NCBI GenBank assembly: GCA_002321305.1
Contig: DCMF01000105.1
Coordinates: 1-51,263 of the forward strand
Direction: 5' to 3'
Length of the DNA stretch: 51,263 nucleotides
Source of the DNA: Verrucomicrobia bacterium UBA1629
Lineage (GTDB): Bacteria > Verrucomicrobiota > Kiritimatiellia > RFP12 > UBA1067
The notes beneath the pieces were generated by a model. That model was not told the origin of the DNA and did no database searches. It saw nothing but the letters and a program-made list of their open reading frames with translations. Positions 34,177 through 41,775 of this stretch are shown here, one piece after another. A program made the translations under genes and the position numbers. The stretch's first letter is position 1, and the number at the start of each line of letters is the position of its first letter.

Positions 34177-34638
34177 CTATTTCGCTTTCCTGAAGGCGCG
34201 CCAGCGGACGACGAGCCGCCTGACGACGAAGTAGGTGACCGGCGTCAGGACGATGGCCAGCAGGAAGCCGCCGAGGAAGAACGAGACCATCGCCTCCGCC
34301 CCCAGCTTGCGCACGGCCTTCCACGTCCACTCGACCTCCACGAGACGGCCGAACGTCAGCGAGCCGTCGAAGAGGACGCGGTTCACGAACCACGTCTGCG
34401 CCGGATAGATGAAGAAGATCGTCACGGGGTTCGTGATGAGCGTCCCCAGCGTCGCGCCGACCTTCGAGACGCGCATCATCAGCGCAAGCGGCACGGAGAC
34501 GACGAGCTGCAGCCCGAACGGCACCGCGCAGCCGACGAACATGCCGAGCGCCCAGCCGGCGGCGACGTCCTCCGGCGGAAGAGGGTCGCGGATCATCTTC
34601 TCGCGGAGGTCGCGGCAGTAGGCTCTCAGGCTTCTCAT
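34177..34638 (-). CDS. DUF2062 membrane protein
   Basis: 153 residues from the ATG at 34638, whose A is shared with the stop of the DUF1015 gene (TGATG); a longer form would begin inside that gene. Two to three transmembrane segments with the DUF2062 pattern: WALGMFVGCAVPFGLQ (about 30-45) and TLITNPVTIFFIYPAQTWF (about 69-87, with the conserved NP). The family occurs alone or next to glycosyltransferases and is of unknown function. Confidence 0.8.
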   Translation of the reverse strand: MRSLRAYCRDLREKMIRDPLPPEDVAAGWALGMFVGCAVPFGLQLVVSVPLALMMRVSKVGATLGTLITNPVTIFFIYPAQTWFVNRVLFDGSLTFGRLVEVEWTWKAVRKLGAEAMVSFFLGGFLLAIVLTPVTYFVVRRLVVRWRAFRKAK

Positions 34639-35831
34639 CAGACCGTGTGGACGAAGAGTCCGCTCCTCAGCTTCGGCTCGAACCACGTGGACTTCGGCGG
34701 CATGATCGCCCCCGCGTCCGCAATCGCCATCATCTCCTCGACCGTGACGGGCTCCATCGCGAACGCGACGGCGTTCTCGCCGGAATCGACCTTCGCCGCA
34801 AGCGCCGCGTCGCCGCGGATGCCGCCCATGAACGAGATGCGCGCGTCCGTGCGCGGGTCGCCGACGCCGAGGATCGGCGCGAGCAGGTTGTCCTGCAGGT
34901 ACGAGACGTCAAGCGCGCCGACCGCGTCCGCCCCGGCGGGAATGTCCCACGAGAGGTCGTACCACGAGCCGCCGAAGTACATGCGGCAGTTGCGCACGCC
35001 CTTCGCGCCGATCGTGAACTTCTCGGAAAGACGCGACAGGAACTCATAGGCCGAGAGGCCGTTCAGGTCGCGCACGAGCCGGTTGTAGGACAGGATCTGC
35101 AGCTGGCTCGCCGGGAAGATGACACCGAGGAACCAGCGGCTCTCGCCCGCGAAGCCGTGCGCCTGCGCGTAGCGGGCCGCCGCCGCGCTGCGGTGGTGGC
35201 CGTCGGCGATGTAGGCGACCGGGATGCGCGCGAAAAGCTCCTGAAGCTCGTCCGCCATGCACGCCGAGCCGGGCGCGATCTCCCAGACCGTGTGCCCGAC
35301 GCCGTCCGGCGCGACGAAGTCGTAGAGCGGCGCGTTCCGGCAGGCGTCCGCGACGATGAGGTCGATGGCCTTGTCGTCGCGGTAGGTGAGGAACGCCGGA
35401 CCCGTGTGCGCCTGCAGCGTCTCGATGTGGCGCGTGCGGTCGTCTTCCTTGTCCTTGCGCGTCTTCTCGTGCTGCTTCAGGACGCCCGAAAGGTAGTCCT
35501 CGGCGTCGAAGGTCGCGACGATGCCCGTCTGGCTGTGCGAACCCATCGTCTGGCGGTAGGCGTAGAACTTCGGCACGGCGTCGCGCACGAGCGTGCCGTC
35601 CACGAGAAGCCCGTCCAGCGCGCGCTTCGCCTGCGCATACGCCTCGGACGACGCGCCGTCCGTCCCGTCCGGCAGGTCGATCTCGGGACGCGAGACGTGG
35701 AGGAAGCTCTTCGGGTTCCCCGCCGCGAGGGCCTTCGCCTCGGCGACGTCGACCACATCATACGGAACGGACGCGACCGAGGCCGCGTCCTTCTCGTTCG
35801 GCCGCACGGCCGCAAAGGGATGAATCTTCAT
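34638..35831 (-). CDS. DUF1015 family protein (SbnI-like)
   Basis: 397 residues, the usual length for DUF1015. Family signatures: PYDVVD near the N-terminus (23-28), the central HEKTRKDKEDDR stretch, ADGHHRSAAAA (about 208-218), and MPPKSTWFEPKLRSGLF at the C-terminus. Characterised relatives (SbnI, archaeal SerK-type enzymes) phosphorylate free L-serine, so a small-molecule kinase is possible; most bacterial members are untested. Cytoplasmic. Downstream DUF2062 gene is coupled by a 1-nt overlap. Confidence 0.85.
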   Translation of the reverse strand: MKIHPFAAVRPNEKDAASVASVPYDVVDVAEAKALAAGNPKSFLHVSRPEIDLPDGTDGASSEAYAQAKRALDGLLVDGTLVRDAVPKFYAYRQTMGSHSQTGIVATFDAEDYLSGVLKQHEKTRKDKEDDRTRHIETLQAHTGPAFLTYRDDKAIDLIVADACRNAPLYDFVAPDGVGHTVWEIAPGSACMADELQELFARIPVAYIADGHHRSAAAARYAQAHGFAGESRWFLGVIFPASQLQILSYNRLVRDLNGLSAYEFLSRLSEKFTIGAKGVRNCRMYFGGSWYDLSWDIPAGADAVGALDVSYLQDNLLAPILGVGDPRTDARISFMGGIRGDAALAAKVDSGENAVAFAMEPVTVEEMMAIADAGAIMPPKSTWFEPKLRSGLFVHTV

Positions 35832-35839
35832 GCTCGGGG

Positions 35840-36403
35840 TCAGAAGCCGATGTTCACGATCGGGAAGAACTGGAGCTCCGCGTCGCGGATGACGTTGATG
35901 AGGCCGACCTGGTAGCCGTGCATCGTCTCGGCGCGGTTGACGAGGCCGACCTGGAAGCCCTCCGTCTCGCCGGAGACGTTCACGAGGCCGACCTGGAAGC
36001 CGCGCAGCGCGTTCGCCTCGTTCCAGAGGCCGACCTGGAGGCCGAGCATCTCGCCGCTGCCGATCGAGTTGTAGCAGCCGACCTGGAAGCCCGCGCAGCG
36101 GTCCTTCACGTCATTGCGGAGCAGGTTGACCTGAATGCCCTCGAAATAGACCGAACGCCCCCAGAGGCCGAGGTCGAGGCCCGTCACGTTCTCCTGCCGC
36201 GTCGAGAACGGGATCGTCAGGCGGAGGCCGATCACGTCGGGGTTCGCGGGGAATTCGCCGATCGCGAAGAACGCCGGCCAGACCGCGTTCGACGTGCGGC
36301 GCGCTTCCTGCGCCTGCGCGGGCTTCTCGTCCTTCGCCGGTTCCTGCGCGAAAAGCGGAGCCGCCAGGGCCGCCACAGCCGTCAACATGACAAGTTTCTT
36401 CAT
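35840..36403 (-). CDS. Secreted GFQVGL-repeat protein (LA_2272 surface-repeat type)
   Basis: 187 residues with a cleavable signal (MKKLVMLTAVAALAAPLFAQ). After a short linker the protein contains about six imperfect repeats of roughly 18-19 residues built on G(F/Y/L)QVGL.N (GIQVNLL, GFQVGCYN, GLQVGLWN, GFQVGLVN twice, GYQVGLIN). This resembles the surface-repeat family named after Leptospira LA_2272; a beta-barrel or beta-solenoid at the outer membrane is likely. It ends in aromatic F, typical of outer-membrane barrels. Role unknown. Own promoter at 36438-36466 and ribosome binding site GGAGAAGAAGAG. Confidence 0.75.
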   Translation of the reverse strand: MKKLVMLTAVAALAAPLFAQEPAKDEKPAQAQEARRTSNAVWPAFFAIGEFPANPDVIGLRLTIPFSTRQENVTGLDLGLWGRSVYFEGIQVNLLRNDVKDRCAGFQVGCYNSIGSGEMLGLQVGLWNEANALRGFQVGLVNVSGETEGFQVGLVNRAETMHGYQVGLINVIRDAELQFFPIVNIGF

Positions 36404-36437
36404 TTCTCTTCTTCTCCTATTTTGGATGTATGATGGA

Positions 36438-36466
36438 AGTATACGATTTTTCGCCGCCGAATGCAA
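36438..36466 (-). promoter_or_regulatory. Promoter of the GFQVGL-repeat gene
   Basis: Minus strand: -35 TTGCAT (36461-36466), 17-nt spacer, -10 TATACT (36438-36443). The ATG is 34 nt downstream of the -10, leaving a leader with the ribosome binding site. The promoter lies in the 66-bp gap after the cyclophilin stop. Confidence 0.6.
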
Positions 36467-36469
36467 GCG

Positions 36470-36967
36470 TCAGCTGACGGTGACCCTCTTGATGACGACC
36501 GGCTTCTCCGGCACGTTCTGGTGCGGCCCGGCGAACCCCGTGCTCACCTTCGCGATCGCGTCGATGACCTCCAGCCCGTCCGTCACCGCGCCGAAGACGG
36601 CGTAGCCGAAGCCCTGCGGCGTCGGGTTCTGGAAGTCGAGGAAGTCGTTGTCGACGAGGTTGATGAAGAACTGGCTCGTCGCGGAATCGACGACGCTCGT
36701 GCGCGCCATCGCGATCGAGCCGCGCACGTTCTTCAGACCGTTCATCGCCTCGTTGCGGATCGGCGCGCGCGTCGGCTTCTGGTTCATCTCCTTCGTGAAG
36801 CCGCCGCCCTGGATCATGAACCCGTCGATGACACGGTGGAAGATCGTGCCGTCGTAGTGGCCGGACTTCGCGTACTCGACGAAATTGGCGACCGTGACCG
36901 GCGCCTTCTCTTCGTTCAGCTCAAGGGTAATCGTACCCATCGAGGTTTCGACAATCGCTTTCTTCAT
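36470..36967 (-). CDS. Cyclophilin-type peptidyl-prolyl cis-trans isomerase
   Basis: 165 residues, cytoplasmic PpiB type without signal peptide. Active-site motifs: FHRVIDGFMIQGG (43-55, catalytic Arg), SQFFINL (about 98-104) and the FG.V..G motif (FGAVTDGLEVI). It catalyses proline isomerisation in folding proteins. The ATG at 36967 lies 7 nt after TATAAT, so the mRNA is probably leaderless; the in-frame sequence further upstream crosses the promoter. Confidence 0.92.
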   Translation of the reverse strand: MKKAIVETSMGTITLELNEEKAPVTVANFVEYAKSGHYDGTIFHRVIDGFMIQGGGFTKEMNQKPTRAPIRNEAMNGLKNVRGSIAMARTSVVDSATSQFFINLVDNDFLDFQNPTPQGFGYAVFGAVTDGLEVIDAIAKVSTGFAGPHQNVPEKPVVIKRVTVS

Positions 36968-36974
36968 GCGCGAA

Positions 36975-36983
36975 ATTATACCA
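36975..36983 (-). promoter_or_regulatory. Extended -10 promoter, apparently leaderless, for the cyclophilin gene
   Basis: TGGTATAAT on the minus strand, preceded by AAATT, ends 7 nt before the ATG (spacer TTCGCGC). No ribosome binding site fits in that space. Confidence 0.7.
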
Positions 36984-37024
36984 AATTTGGCCTCGAAAAG
37001 GAAAGCGGCACGCCGCACACGGAC

Positions 37025-38086
37025 TCACGCCCCCTCCACCAGGGCGGCGACGCGGGCGGCGGCGTCCGGCGTCGCGAGCGCCTTCATCTTCGCCGTCCTC
37101 GCCGCGAGCGATTCGGGATGCTCGGCCTTGTGCCGGAGATAGCGGCAGACCGACGACGCCGTGAGCTTCGCCTGCACGCCCTCGTCCGCCGCGCCCGCCG
37201 CCGCAAACGCCTCCGCGTTGAAGTGCTGGTGGTCGCGCACCGCGCTCGGCAGCGGGATCAGGAGCGCCGGCTTGCCGCAGGCCGCGAGCTCGAAGCACGT
37301 CGAGGCCCCCGCACGGGCGATGACGACGTCCGCCGACGCGAAGGCGTTCGCCATCTCGTCCTCGAACGCATGGACGCGCGCCGGCACCCCCGCCGCCGCG
37401 TAGGCGCCCATGACCTCGCCCTCGTCCTTCACGCCCGTCTGGTGGATGACGTAGAGCGGCCGCGCCGACGGCGTGGCGGACAGCTCCTTCTTGAGCAGCA
37501 CGAGCGCCTTGGACAGCAGCTGGTTCACGGCATGCGCCCCCTGGCTGCCGCCCGTCACGAAGACGACGAACGCATTCGGCGGGATGAACGGGAAGCGCGT
37601 CCCCGACGCGATGTCCGCCCGCACCGGGAGCCCCGTGACGACGGTCTTCGCGCCCGTCAGGAAGCGCGTCGTCATCGCGAAGCTGATCGCGACCGTCTCG
37701 GCGAAGCGCGCAAGGAACTCGACGGCCTTTCCCGGCACCGTGTTCGCCTCGTGCAGGTAGACCTTCACGCCGCAGCTGCGCGCCGCGAGGACGGGCGGCA
37801 GCGACGAGTAGCTGCCCATCGCGAGCAGCGCGTCGGGCCGCGTCCGCCGCATCTCCTTGCGACAGCGCAGGATCGACCGCAGGATCGCCAGGGCGTTCTT
37901 CGCCGCGAGCGGACGCGCCCCCGTCGAGAAGACCGCGCCCTTCCAGCGCTTCATCACGCTCGACTCGACGTCACGGCCCGAATCCCAGACCGTGACCTCG
38001 TGTCCGCGCTTCGCCAGTTCCTCGGCGACGGCCAGGCCGGGGAACGCATGCCCCCCCGTGCCGCCGCAGGCCACCACAATCTTCAT
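37025..38086 (-). CDS. murG: UDP-N-acetylglucosamine transferase MurG
   Basis: 353 residues, GT28 glycosyltransferase. It adds GlcNAc to lipid I to make lipid II at the inner membrane. Signatures: GGTGGHAFPGLAVAEEL (8-24), LHEANTVPG, GGSQGAHAVNQ (about 179-189) and the donor site RAGASTCFELAACGKPALLIPLP followed by HQHFNA. Starts 3 bp after the TPR-protein stop, so it is in that operon (pyrF, TPR gene, murG). It lies apart from murF (44968-46092) rather than in a classical dcw cluster. Confidence 0.92.
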   Translation of the reverse strand: MKIVVACGGTGGHAFPGLAVAEELAKRGHEVTVWDSGRDVESSVMKRWKGAVFSTGARPLAAKNALAILRSILRCRKEMRRTRPDALLAMGSYSSLPPVLAARSCGVKVYLHEANTVPGKAVEFLARFAETVAISFAMTTRFLTGAKTVVTGLPVRADIASGTRFPFIPPNAFVVFVTGGSQGAHAVNQLLSKALVLLKKELSATPSARPLYVIHQTGVKDEGEVMGAYAAAGVPARVHAFEDEMANAFASADVVIARAGASTCFELAACGKPALLIPLPSAVRDHQHFNAEAFAAAGAADEGVQAKLTASSVCRYLRHKAEHPESLAARTAKMKALATPDAAARVAALVEGA

Positions 38087-38089
38087 CTG

Positions 38090-39532
38090 CTACCAGTCCC
38101 TTTCGTTCGGCGGCAACGGCGCCTTCCGCATCCGCGCCTTCTTCTCCGCCTCGTGTTCGTCGTTTCGTTCCTGCGCCTTCTTCAAGGTCGCCTCAAGCTC
38201 CTGATCCTCTTTCGACTCCTCCGGCTCCGCCTCGTCTTCCGACGGCTCCTGCTCCTGCTTCTGCTCGTCCGGTGCCTGCTGCTGTTCCGGCGACGGGTTC
38301 TGCTGACCTTGATTCGGCTGCTGATCCTGTTGCTGCTTCTGCCGCTGATCCTGATTTTGATTCTGATTCTGATTCGGCTGTTGGTTCTGTCCGCCGCCTC
38401 CGCCGTTCGGGTCCTTCGGCAGGAGCGCGCGGATCTGCTCGATGACCGCGAGCGCCTTTTCCTGGTCCGGCGGCAGCGGCTTCTCGACGGAGCCGAGCTG
38501 CAGCTTCTCCAGCTCGGTCGCGAGCGCGGCGACCTTCGCCCGGTCTTCGGCCGTGAACGGCGGCCTGTTCGTGTCGCTCTGCGCCTGCTGCTCGTAGGCG
38601 CGCGCCCATGCGGGGAACTTCGCGCGGAAGCTCCGCGTGTAGTCGAGCGCGTCCTGCTGCCAGCCGCGCCCGTTGAACGCCTCGACGTCTATCCAGGCGT
38701 TGGACTGCGCGACAAGATCCTCGTCCATCGCCGCCGGCGGCAGGATCGTCTGCTTCAGGAAGCGCGTGAAGTCGTGTTCGACGTCCGACAGCGTCGCGTA
38801 GGCGCCCGCATCCAGGTCACCGAGTTCCGCCGCCGCCTTCTTCGTCTTCGCCTCGGCCTGCTCGACCTGCAGGAGAATCGTCGCGGCCTGCTCCTGGTTC
38901 GTGACGGACTGCACGATCGCCTCGCGGACGGGAATCCAGGTGTCGGCCAGCCTCTCCGCCTGCGCCGAGAGGCGGTCGGCGAGCGCGACGCGCCGCGCAG
39001 GCGCGTTCGTGCGGTATGTGCCCGAATCGGTCAGCAGCTGCCGCGCCTCCTTCGTCGCCGCGTGCAGGAGCGAGCCGGGGTCTTTCCCCTGCGACGCCTG
39101 AAGAATCGCGTTGATGCGCTTCGTCTCGCGGATTTCCGGCAGCCTGTCCGTCGCGCGCGTGAAGTTGCGGTTCGCCTTCGCGTCGTCGGGCGCGGCGCGC
39201 AGCGCGAGCTGCGCGGCGGCGGCGGCCTCTTCGAGGTCGCCCGCGTCATACGCGAGCTTCGCGACGACTTCCGCCGCGCGCGGGCCGTGCGTCTGCGAGA
39301 GCATGAGCGGCTTCAGGACGCGCAGCGCGTTCGTCACGTCACCGGCGCGATAGAAGTCGACGCCGCAGTTCCAGACTTCGCCGTCGGTCAGCGCCGGCTC
39401 GTCGGCGAAGAGGGAGAGAGAAGCGAGAGAAAAAGCGACGAGAGAGACAAGAGAGACGCGCGTGACGCGAGAAACCGCCTCTCGTCTCTCTCGCCCCTCA
39501 AGTCTCTCGCGTCTGACAATCTCTTTTCTCAT
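38090..39532 (-). CDS. Exported TPR protein with Gln/Asn-rich disordered tail
   Basis: 480 residues. An N-terminal signal or anchor (VSLVSLVAFSLASLSLFADE) follows a basic stretch. Residues about 45-125 contain TPR-like helices (FYRAGDVTNALRVLKPL; AYDAGDLEEAAAAAQLALRAAPDDAKANRN). Residues about 375-445 are low-complexity Gln/Asn/Pro/Glu (QNQQPNQNQNQNQDQ), certainly disordered. The end, RKAPLPPNERDW, resembles BatC/BatE-type TPR proteins of aerotolerance loci, but no MoxR or VWA gene is nearby. Its ATG overlaps the pyrF stop (ATGA). Function unknown, probably a periplasmic scaffold. Confidence 0.75.
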   Translation of the reverse strand: MRKEIVRRERLEGRERREAVSRVTRVSLVSLVAFSLASLSLFADEPALTDGEVWNCGVDFYRAGDVTNALRVLKPLMLSQTHGPRAAEVVAKLAYDAGDLEEAAAAAQLALRAAPDDAKANRNFTRATDRLPEIRETKRINAILQASQGKDPGSLLHAATKEARQLLTDSGTYRTNAPARRVALADRLSAQAERLADTWIPVREAIVQSVTNQEQAATILLQVEQAEAKTKKAAAELGDLDAGAYATLSDVEHDFTRFLKQTILPPAAMDEDLVAQSNAWIDVEAFNGRGWQQDALDYTRSFRAKFPAWARAYEQQAQSDTNRPPFTAEDRAKVAALATELEKLQLGSVEKPLPPDQEKALAVIEQIRALLPKDPNGGGGGQNQQPNQNQNQNQDQRQKQQQDQQPNQGQQNPSPEQQQAPDEQKQEQEPSEDEAEPEESKEDQELEATLKKAQERNDEHEAEKKARMRKAPLPPNERDW

Positions 39533-40230
39533 TTCGCCCCTTCGATCTCGGCGAGAATCGCGCGCGCCGCCGCGACGGGATCGTCCGCCGCGAGGATCGG
39601 ACGCCCGACGACGAGGTGCGTCGCGCCGTCCCGCACGGCGTCCGCCGGCGTCGCGACGCGCTTCTGGTCGCCGACCGCCGCGCCGGCGGGGCGCACGCCC
39701 GGCGTGACGAAGAGCGTGCCCGCCGGCAGGGCCTTCGACAGCGCGCCGACCTCCTTCGGCGAGCAGACGAGGCCGTGCGCACCGTGCGCCGTCGCGAAGC
39801 GCGCCATCGCCGCAACCTGCTCGGCCGGCGTGCGGCCGGCGATGCCGACGTCCGCGAGGTCGGCCTGGTCGAGCGAGGTCAGCACCGTGACGGCGAGGAT
39901 CTTCGGCCCCTGCGCGCCGAACTCCGCCGCCGCGTCCGCCGCCGCCCGGATCATCGCCTGGCCGCCGACGGAATGGATCGTCATCAGGTCGACGCCGAGC
40001 TTGCCGCCCGACCGCACGGCCCGTTCGACCGTGCGCGGGATGTCGTGGAACTTGAGGTCGAGGAAGACCTTCTTGCCGAGGTCCTTCACGGCGCGGACGA
40101 CATCCGGCCCCTCGGCCGTGAAGAGCTCGAGCCCGATCTTGTAGAAGCCGACGGGTTCGCCGATCGCCTTCACCTTCGCCACCGCCTCTTCGCGGGTCTG
40201 GACGTCGAGTGCAACAATGAGTTCGGCCAT
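39529..40230 (-). CDS. pyrF: Orotidine 5'-phosphate decarboxylase
   Basis: 233 residues, decarboxylating OMP to UMP in pyrimidine synthesis. The catalytic D-x-K-x-x-D is present in LDLKFHDIP (Asp58, Lys60, Asp63); phosphate-binding VTPGVRPAG and the C-terminal GRPI are also seen. Length is normal for the PyrF type I family. Ribosome binding site AAAGGAA lies about 10 nt before ATG. First in a coupled series with the TPR gene and murG. Confidence 0.93.
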   Translation of the reverse strand: MAELIVALDVQTREEAVAKVKAIGEPVGFYKIGLELFTAEGPDVVRAVKDLGKKVFLDLKFHDIPRTVERAVRSGGKLGVDLMTIHSVGGQAMIRAAADAAAEFGAQGPKILAVTVLTSLDQADLADVGIAGRTPAEQVAAMARFATAHGAHGLVCSPKEVGALSKALPAGTLFVTPGVRPAGAAVGDQKRVATPADAVRDGATHLVVGRPILAADDPVAAARAILAEIEGAK

Positions 40231-40244
40231 GTGAATCGTTCCTT

Positions 40245-40496
40245 TCAGTAGAGTTTTTCGTACGCGCCCTTGTCGACGCGCTTCAGGGTGTGGAAGCCCG
40301 CGCGCTTGGCGCGGTAGTGGAGGTCGGTCTTCGAGTGCGTCAGGCCCGGCGCCTGAATGACGCGAATGACCGGCACGCGGCATTTCGGACAGTGGTCGAG
40401 CTTCGCCTCGTCGAGCGACTGGCGGATCTCGAACCCCTTCTTGCAGAGTTCGCAGCCCTTCTCGGGCTCTTTCGCTTCGTAAACGTAAATGGGCAT
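40245..40496 (-). CDS. FmdB-like zinc-ribbon protein
   Basis: 83 residues. Begins MPIYVYEAK and has two Cys pairs (Cys15/Cys18 and Cys36/Cys39) as in the FmdB/CxxC_CxxC_SSSS regulatory family. The start at 40496 is preferred because MPIY(V/E)Y is the family's normal N-terminus and GAGAGGA lies 9 nt upstream. These proteins are small and usually of unknown role; some were proposed as regulators. Followed by pyrF after 14 bp. Confidence 0.82.
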   Translation of the reverse strand: MPIYVYEAKEPEKGCELCKKGFEIRQSLDEAKLDHCPKCRVPVIRVIQAPGLTHSKTDLHYRAKRAGFHTLKRVDKGAYEKLY

Positions 40497-40540
40497 GCTT
40501 GCGTCCTCTCTCCACACGTGCTTTCTTTTTTGTTCCGCAC

Positions 40541-40549
40541 ATTATACCA
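40541..40549 (-). promoter_or_regulatory. Extended -10 promoter of the fmdB-pyrF-murG operon
   Basis: TGGTATAATGTGCGG on the minus strand, 44 nt before the ATG at 40496. Same box as the leaderless promoters, but with a real leader that carries a ribosome binding site. Confidence 0.65.
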
Positions 40550-40567
40550 CATCGCCGCCCCCTGCGT

Positions 40568-40891
40568 TCACGGCTTCGTCGCGGCGGCGTTCTGCCGCCT
40601 GTGATTCCGCTCCAGGTCGCGGATGAGCGCTTCGGTCTCCCGCGCGCGCGCCGTCTCGCCGGCCTTTTCGAGCCGCCGCTTCAGGACGCGCAAGTCCCGC
40701 AGCAAGTCGGCCGTCTGCTCGCGCTGCTGAATCGCGTGCTCCCGGCGCCCGACCGCCAGCTCGTCCCTGACGCGGGAGAGCACGTCCGGCTCGCGGTCGT
40801 CGCCGGAGAACAGACAGCTCCCCACGAGCAGCAGGGCCAGCAGAAGCCCCGCAACGAGGCAGCCGGACCCCAGTCTGACGTTCATTTCCAT
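40568..40891 (-). CDS. Small lipoprotein with coiled coil
   Basis: 107 residues. Hydrophobic segment and lipobox LLVGSC (Cys about 26) followed by a charged, Arg/Glu-rich coiled coil (VLSRVRDELAVGRREHAIQQREQTADLLRDLRVLKRRLEKAGE). No family recognised. Start at 40891 gives a 7-nt distance from the -10 box; other in-frame ATGs at 40900 and 40885 exist. Likely a periplasm-facing envelope lipoprotein. Confidence 0.6.
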   Translation of the reverse strand: MEMNVRLGSGCLVAGLLLALLLVGSCLFSGDDREPDVLSRVRDELAVGRREHAIQQREQTADLLRDLRVLKRRLEKAGETARARETEALIRDLERNHRRQNAAATKP

Positions 40892-40898
40892 GCCGCGC

Positions 40899-40907
40899 AT
40901 TATAGCA
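40899..40907 (-). promoter_or_regulatory. Extended -10 promoter, apparently leaderless, for the small lipoprotein
   Basis: TGCTATAAT on the minus strand, 7 nt before ATG at 40891, with AAAATG just upstream. Confidence 0.6.
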
Positions 40908-40986
40908 CATTTTCCGCGCCCGCGAGTCCCGGGGAACGGGAAGCCGGCATGAAAGACGGTGCGCGAGACGCGATTCCGCAGGCCCT

Positions 40987-41775
40987 TCAGGCACCGGAAT
41001 CGAGCAGGTCGCAGATCGGGACGAACGCCGTCTCGGACGAGGCGAGCGACACGATCAGCCGTTCAAGCCGCGCGGCCATCGGCGCACCGAGGCGGCAGCG
41101 GATGAGCGGCGAGACCTTGAGGGCTCTCGCCTCGGCCGCAAACGTCGCGGAAAACTCCCACGGATGGAAATACGTGACGAAATACCCGTCGTGCGCAAGC
41201 GTCCGCCGAACAAGCCACCGGTACACGGTCTCCGGCAGAAGGTGCAGCGCGAGCCAGAAGAGCGGGAAGCGGACGAGCGGCGTCACCGAAGCCGGCACCT
41301 GCAGGAGGCCGTCTTGCGCGAACAGCGTGCGCGGCGTCGTCAGGTGCATGTAGCGGCCGGGCACGAACGCGGGATTGAGGGACGAGTTGTAGCGGTAGCC
41401 CGCCCGCGCGAGTGCGGCGTCATCGACCGGGAACATGCGCGGCTGGCGGTAGCCGACGGCCTCGACGCCGTAGAGCCGCTTCAGTCCCGCCCTGCAGAGG
41501 AACGGGTCTTCCGGGGTTTGGCGGAAATGATCGACGCCATGCGCGGCAATCTCGTGTCCGTCCGCGACGAGCCGCTTCATCACGTCCGGCGCGCGCTCGG
41601 CGAAGTTGAGCGTGCAGAAGAACGTCGCCTTCACGCCGTGCCGCGCCAAGACGTCGAGGACAACGTGCGCGCCTTCGCGCGAGACCGCCATGCCGCGCGC
41701 GAGAGGGAAATCCACGCCGCCCTCGCGAGGCAAGTCGCATTCCTCGAAATCGAAGCTGAGGCAGACCTTCTTCAT
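40987..41775 (-). CDS. Polysaccharide deacetylase (NodB domain)
   Basis: 262 residues. NodB motifs: SFDFEECD (catalytic Asp region, residues 7-14), a metal-binding H-x(3)-H-like pair in EIAAHGVDHFRQ, and the RQPRMFPVD segment. The FDFE form is typical of exopolysaccharide-associated deacetylases. It removes N-acetyl groups from a glycan or glycolipid. ATG overlaps the upstream glycosyltransferase stop by 4 bp, so the two likely act on the same lipid-linked sugar. Confidence 0.85.
   Translation of the reverse strand: MKKVCLSFDFEECDLPREGGVDFPLARGMAVSREGAHVVLDVLARHGVKATFFCTLNFAERAPDVMKRLVADGHEIAAHGVDHFRQTPEDPFLCRAGLKRLYGVEAVGYRQPRMFPVDDAALARAGYRYNSSLNPAFVPGRYMHLTTPRTLFAQDGLLQVPASVTPLVRFPLFWLALHLLPETVYRWLVRRTLAHDGYFVTYFHPWEFSATFAAEARALKVSPLIRCRLGAPMAARLERLIVSLASSETAFVPICDLLDSGA

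Noticed and set aside
36461..40144. A 1227-codon plus-strand open frame antisense to ppi, murG, the TPR gene and pyrF
   Set aside because: Its L-rich run is just the antisense of the Gln/Asn-rich tail of the TPR protein.
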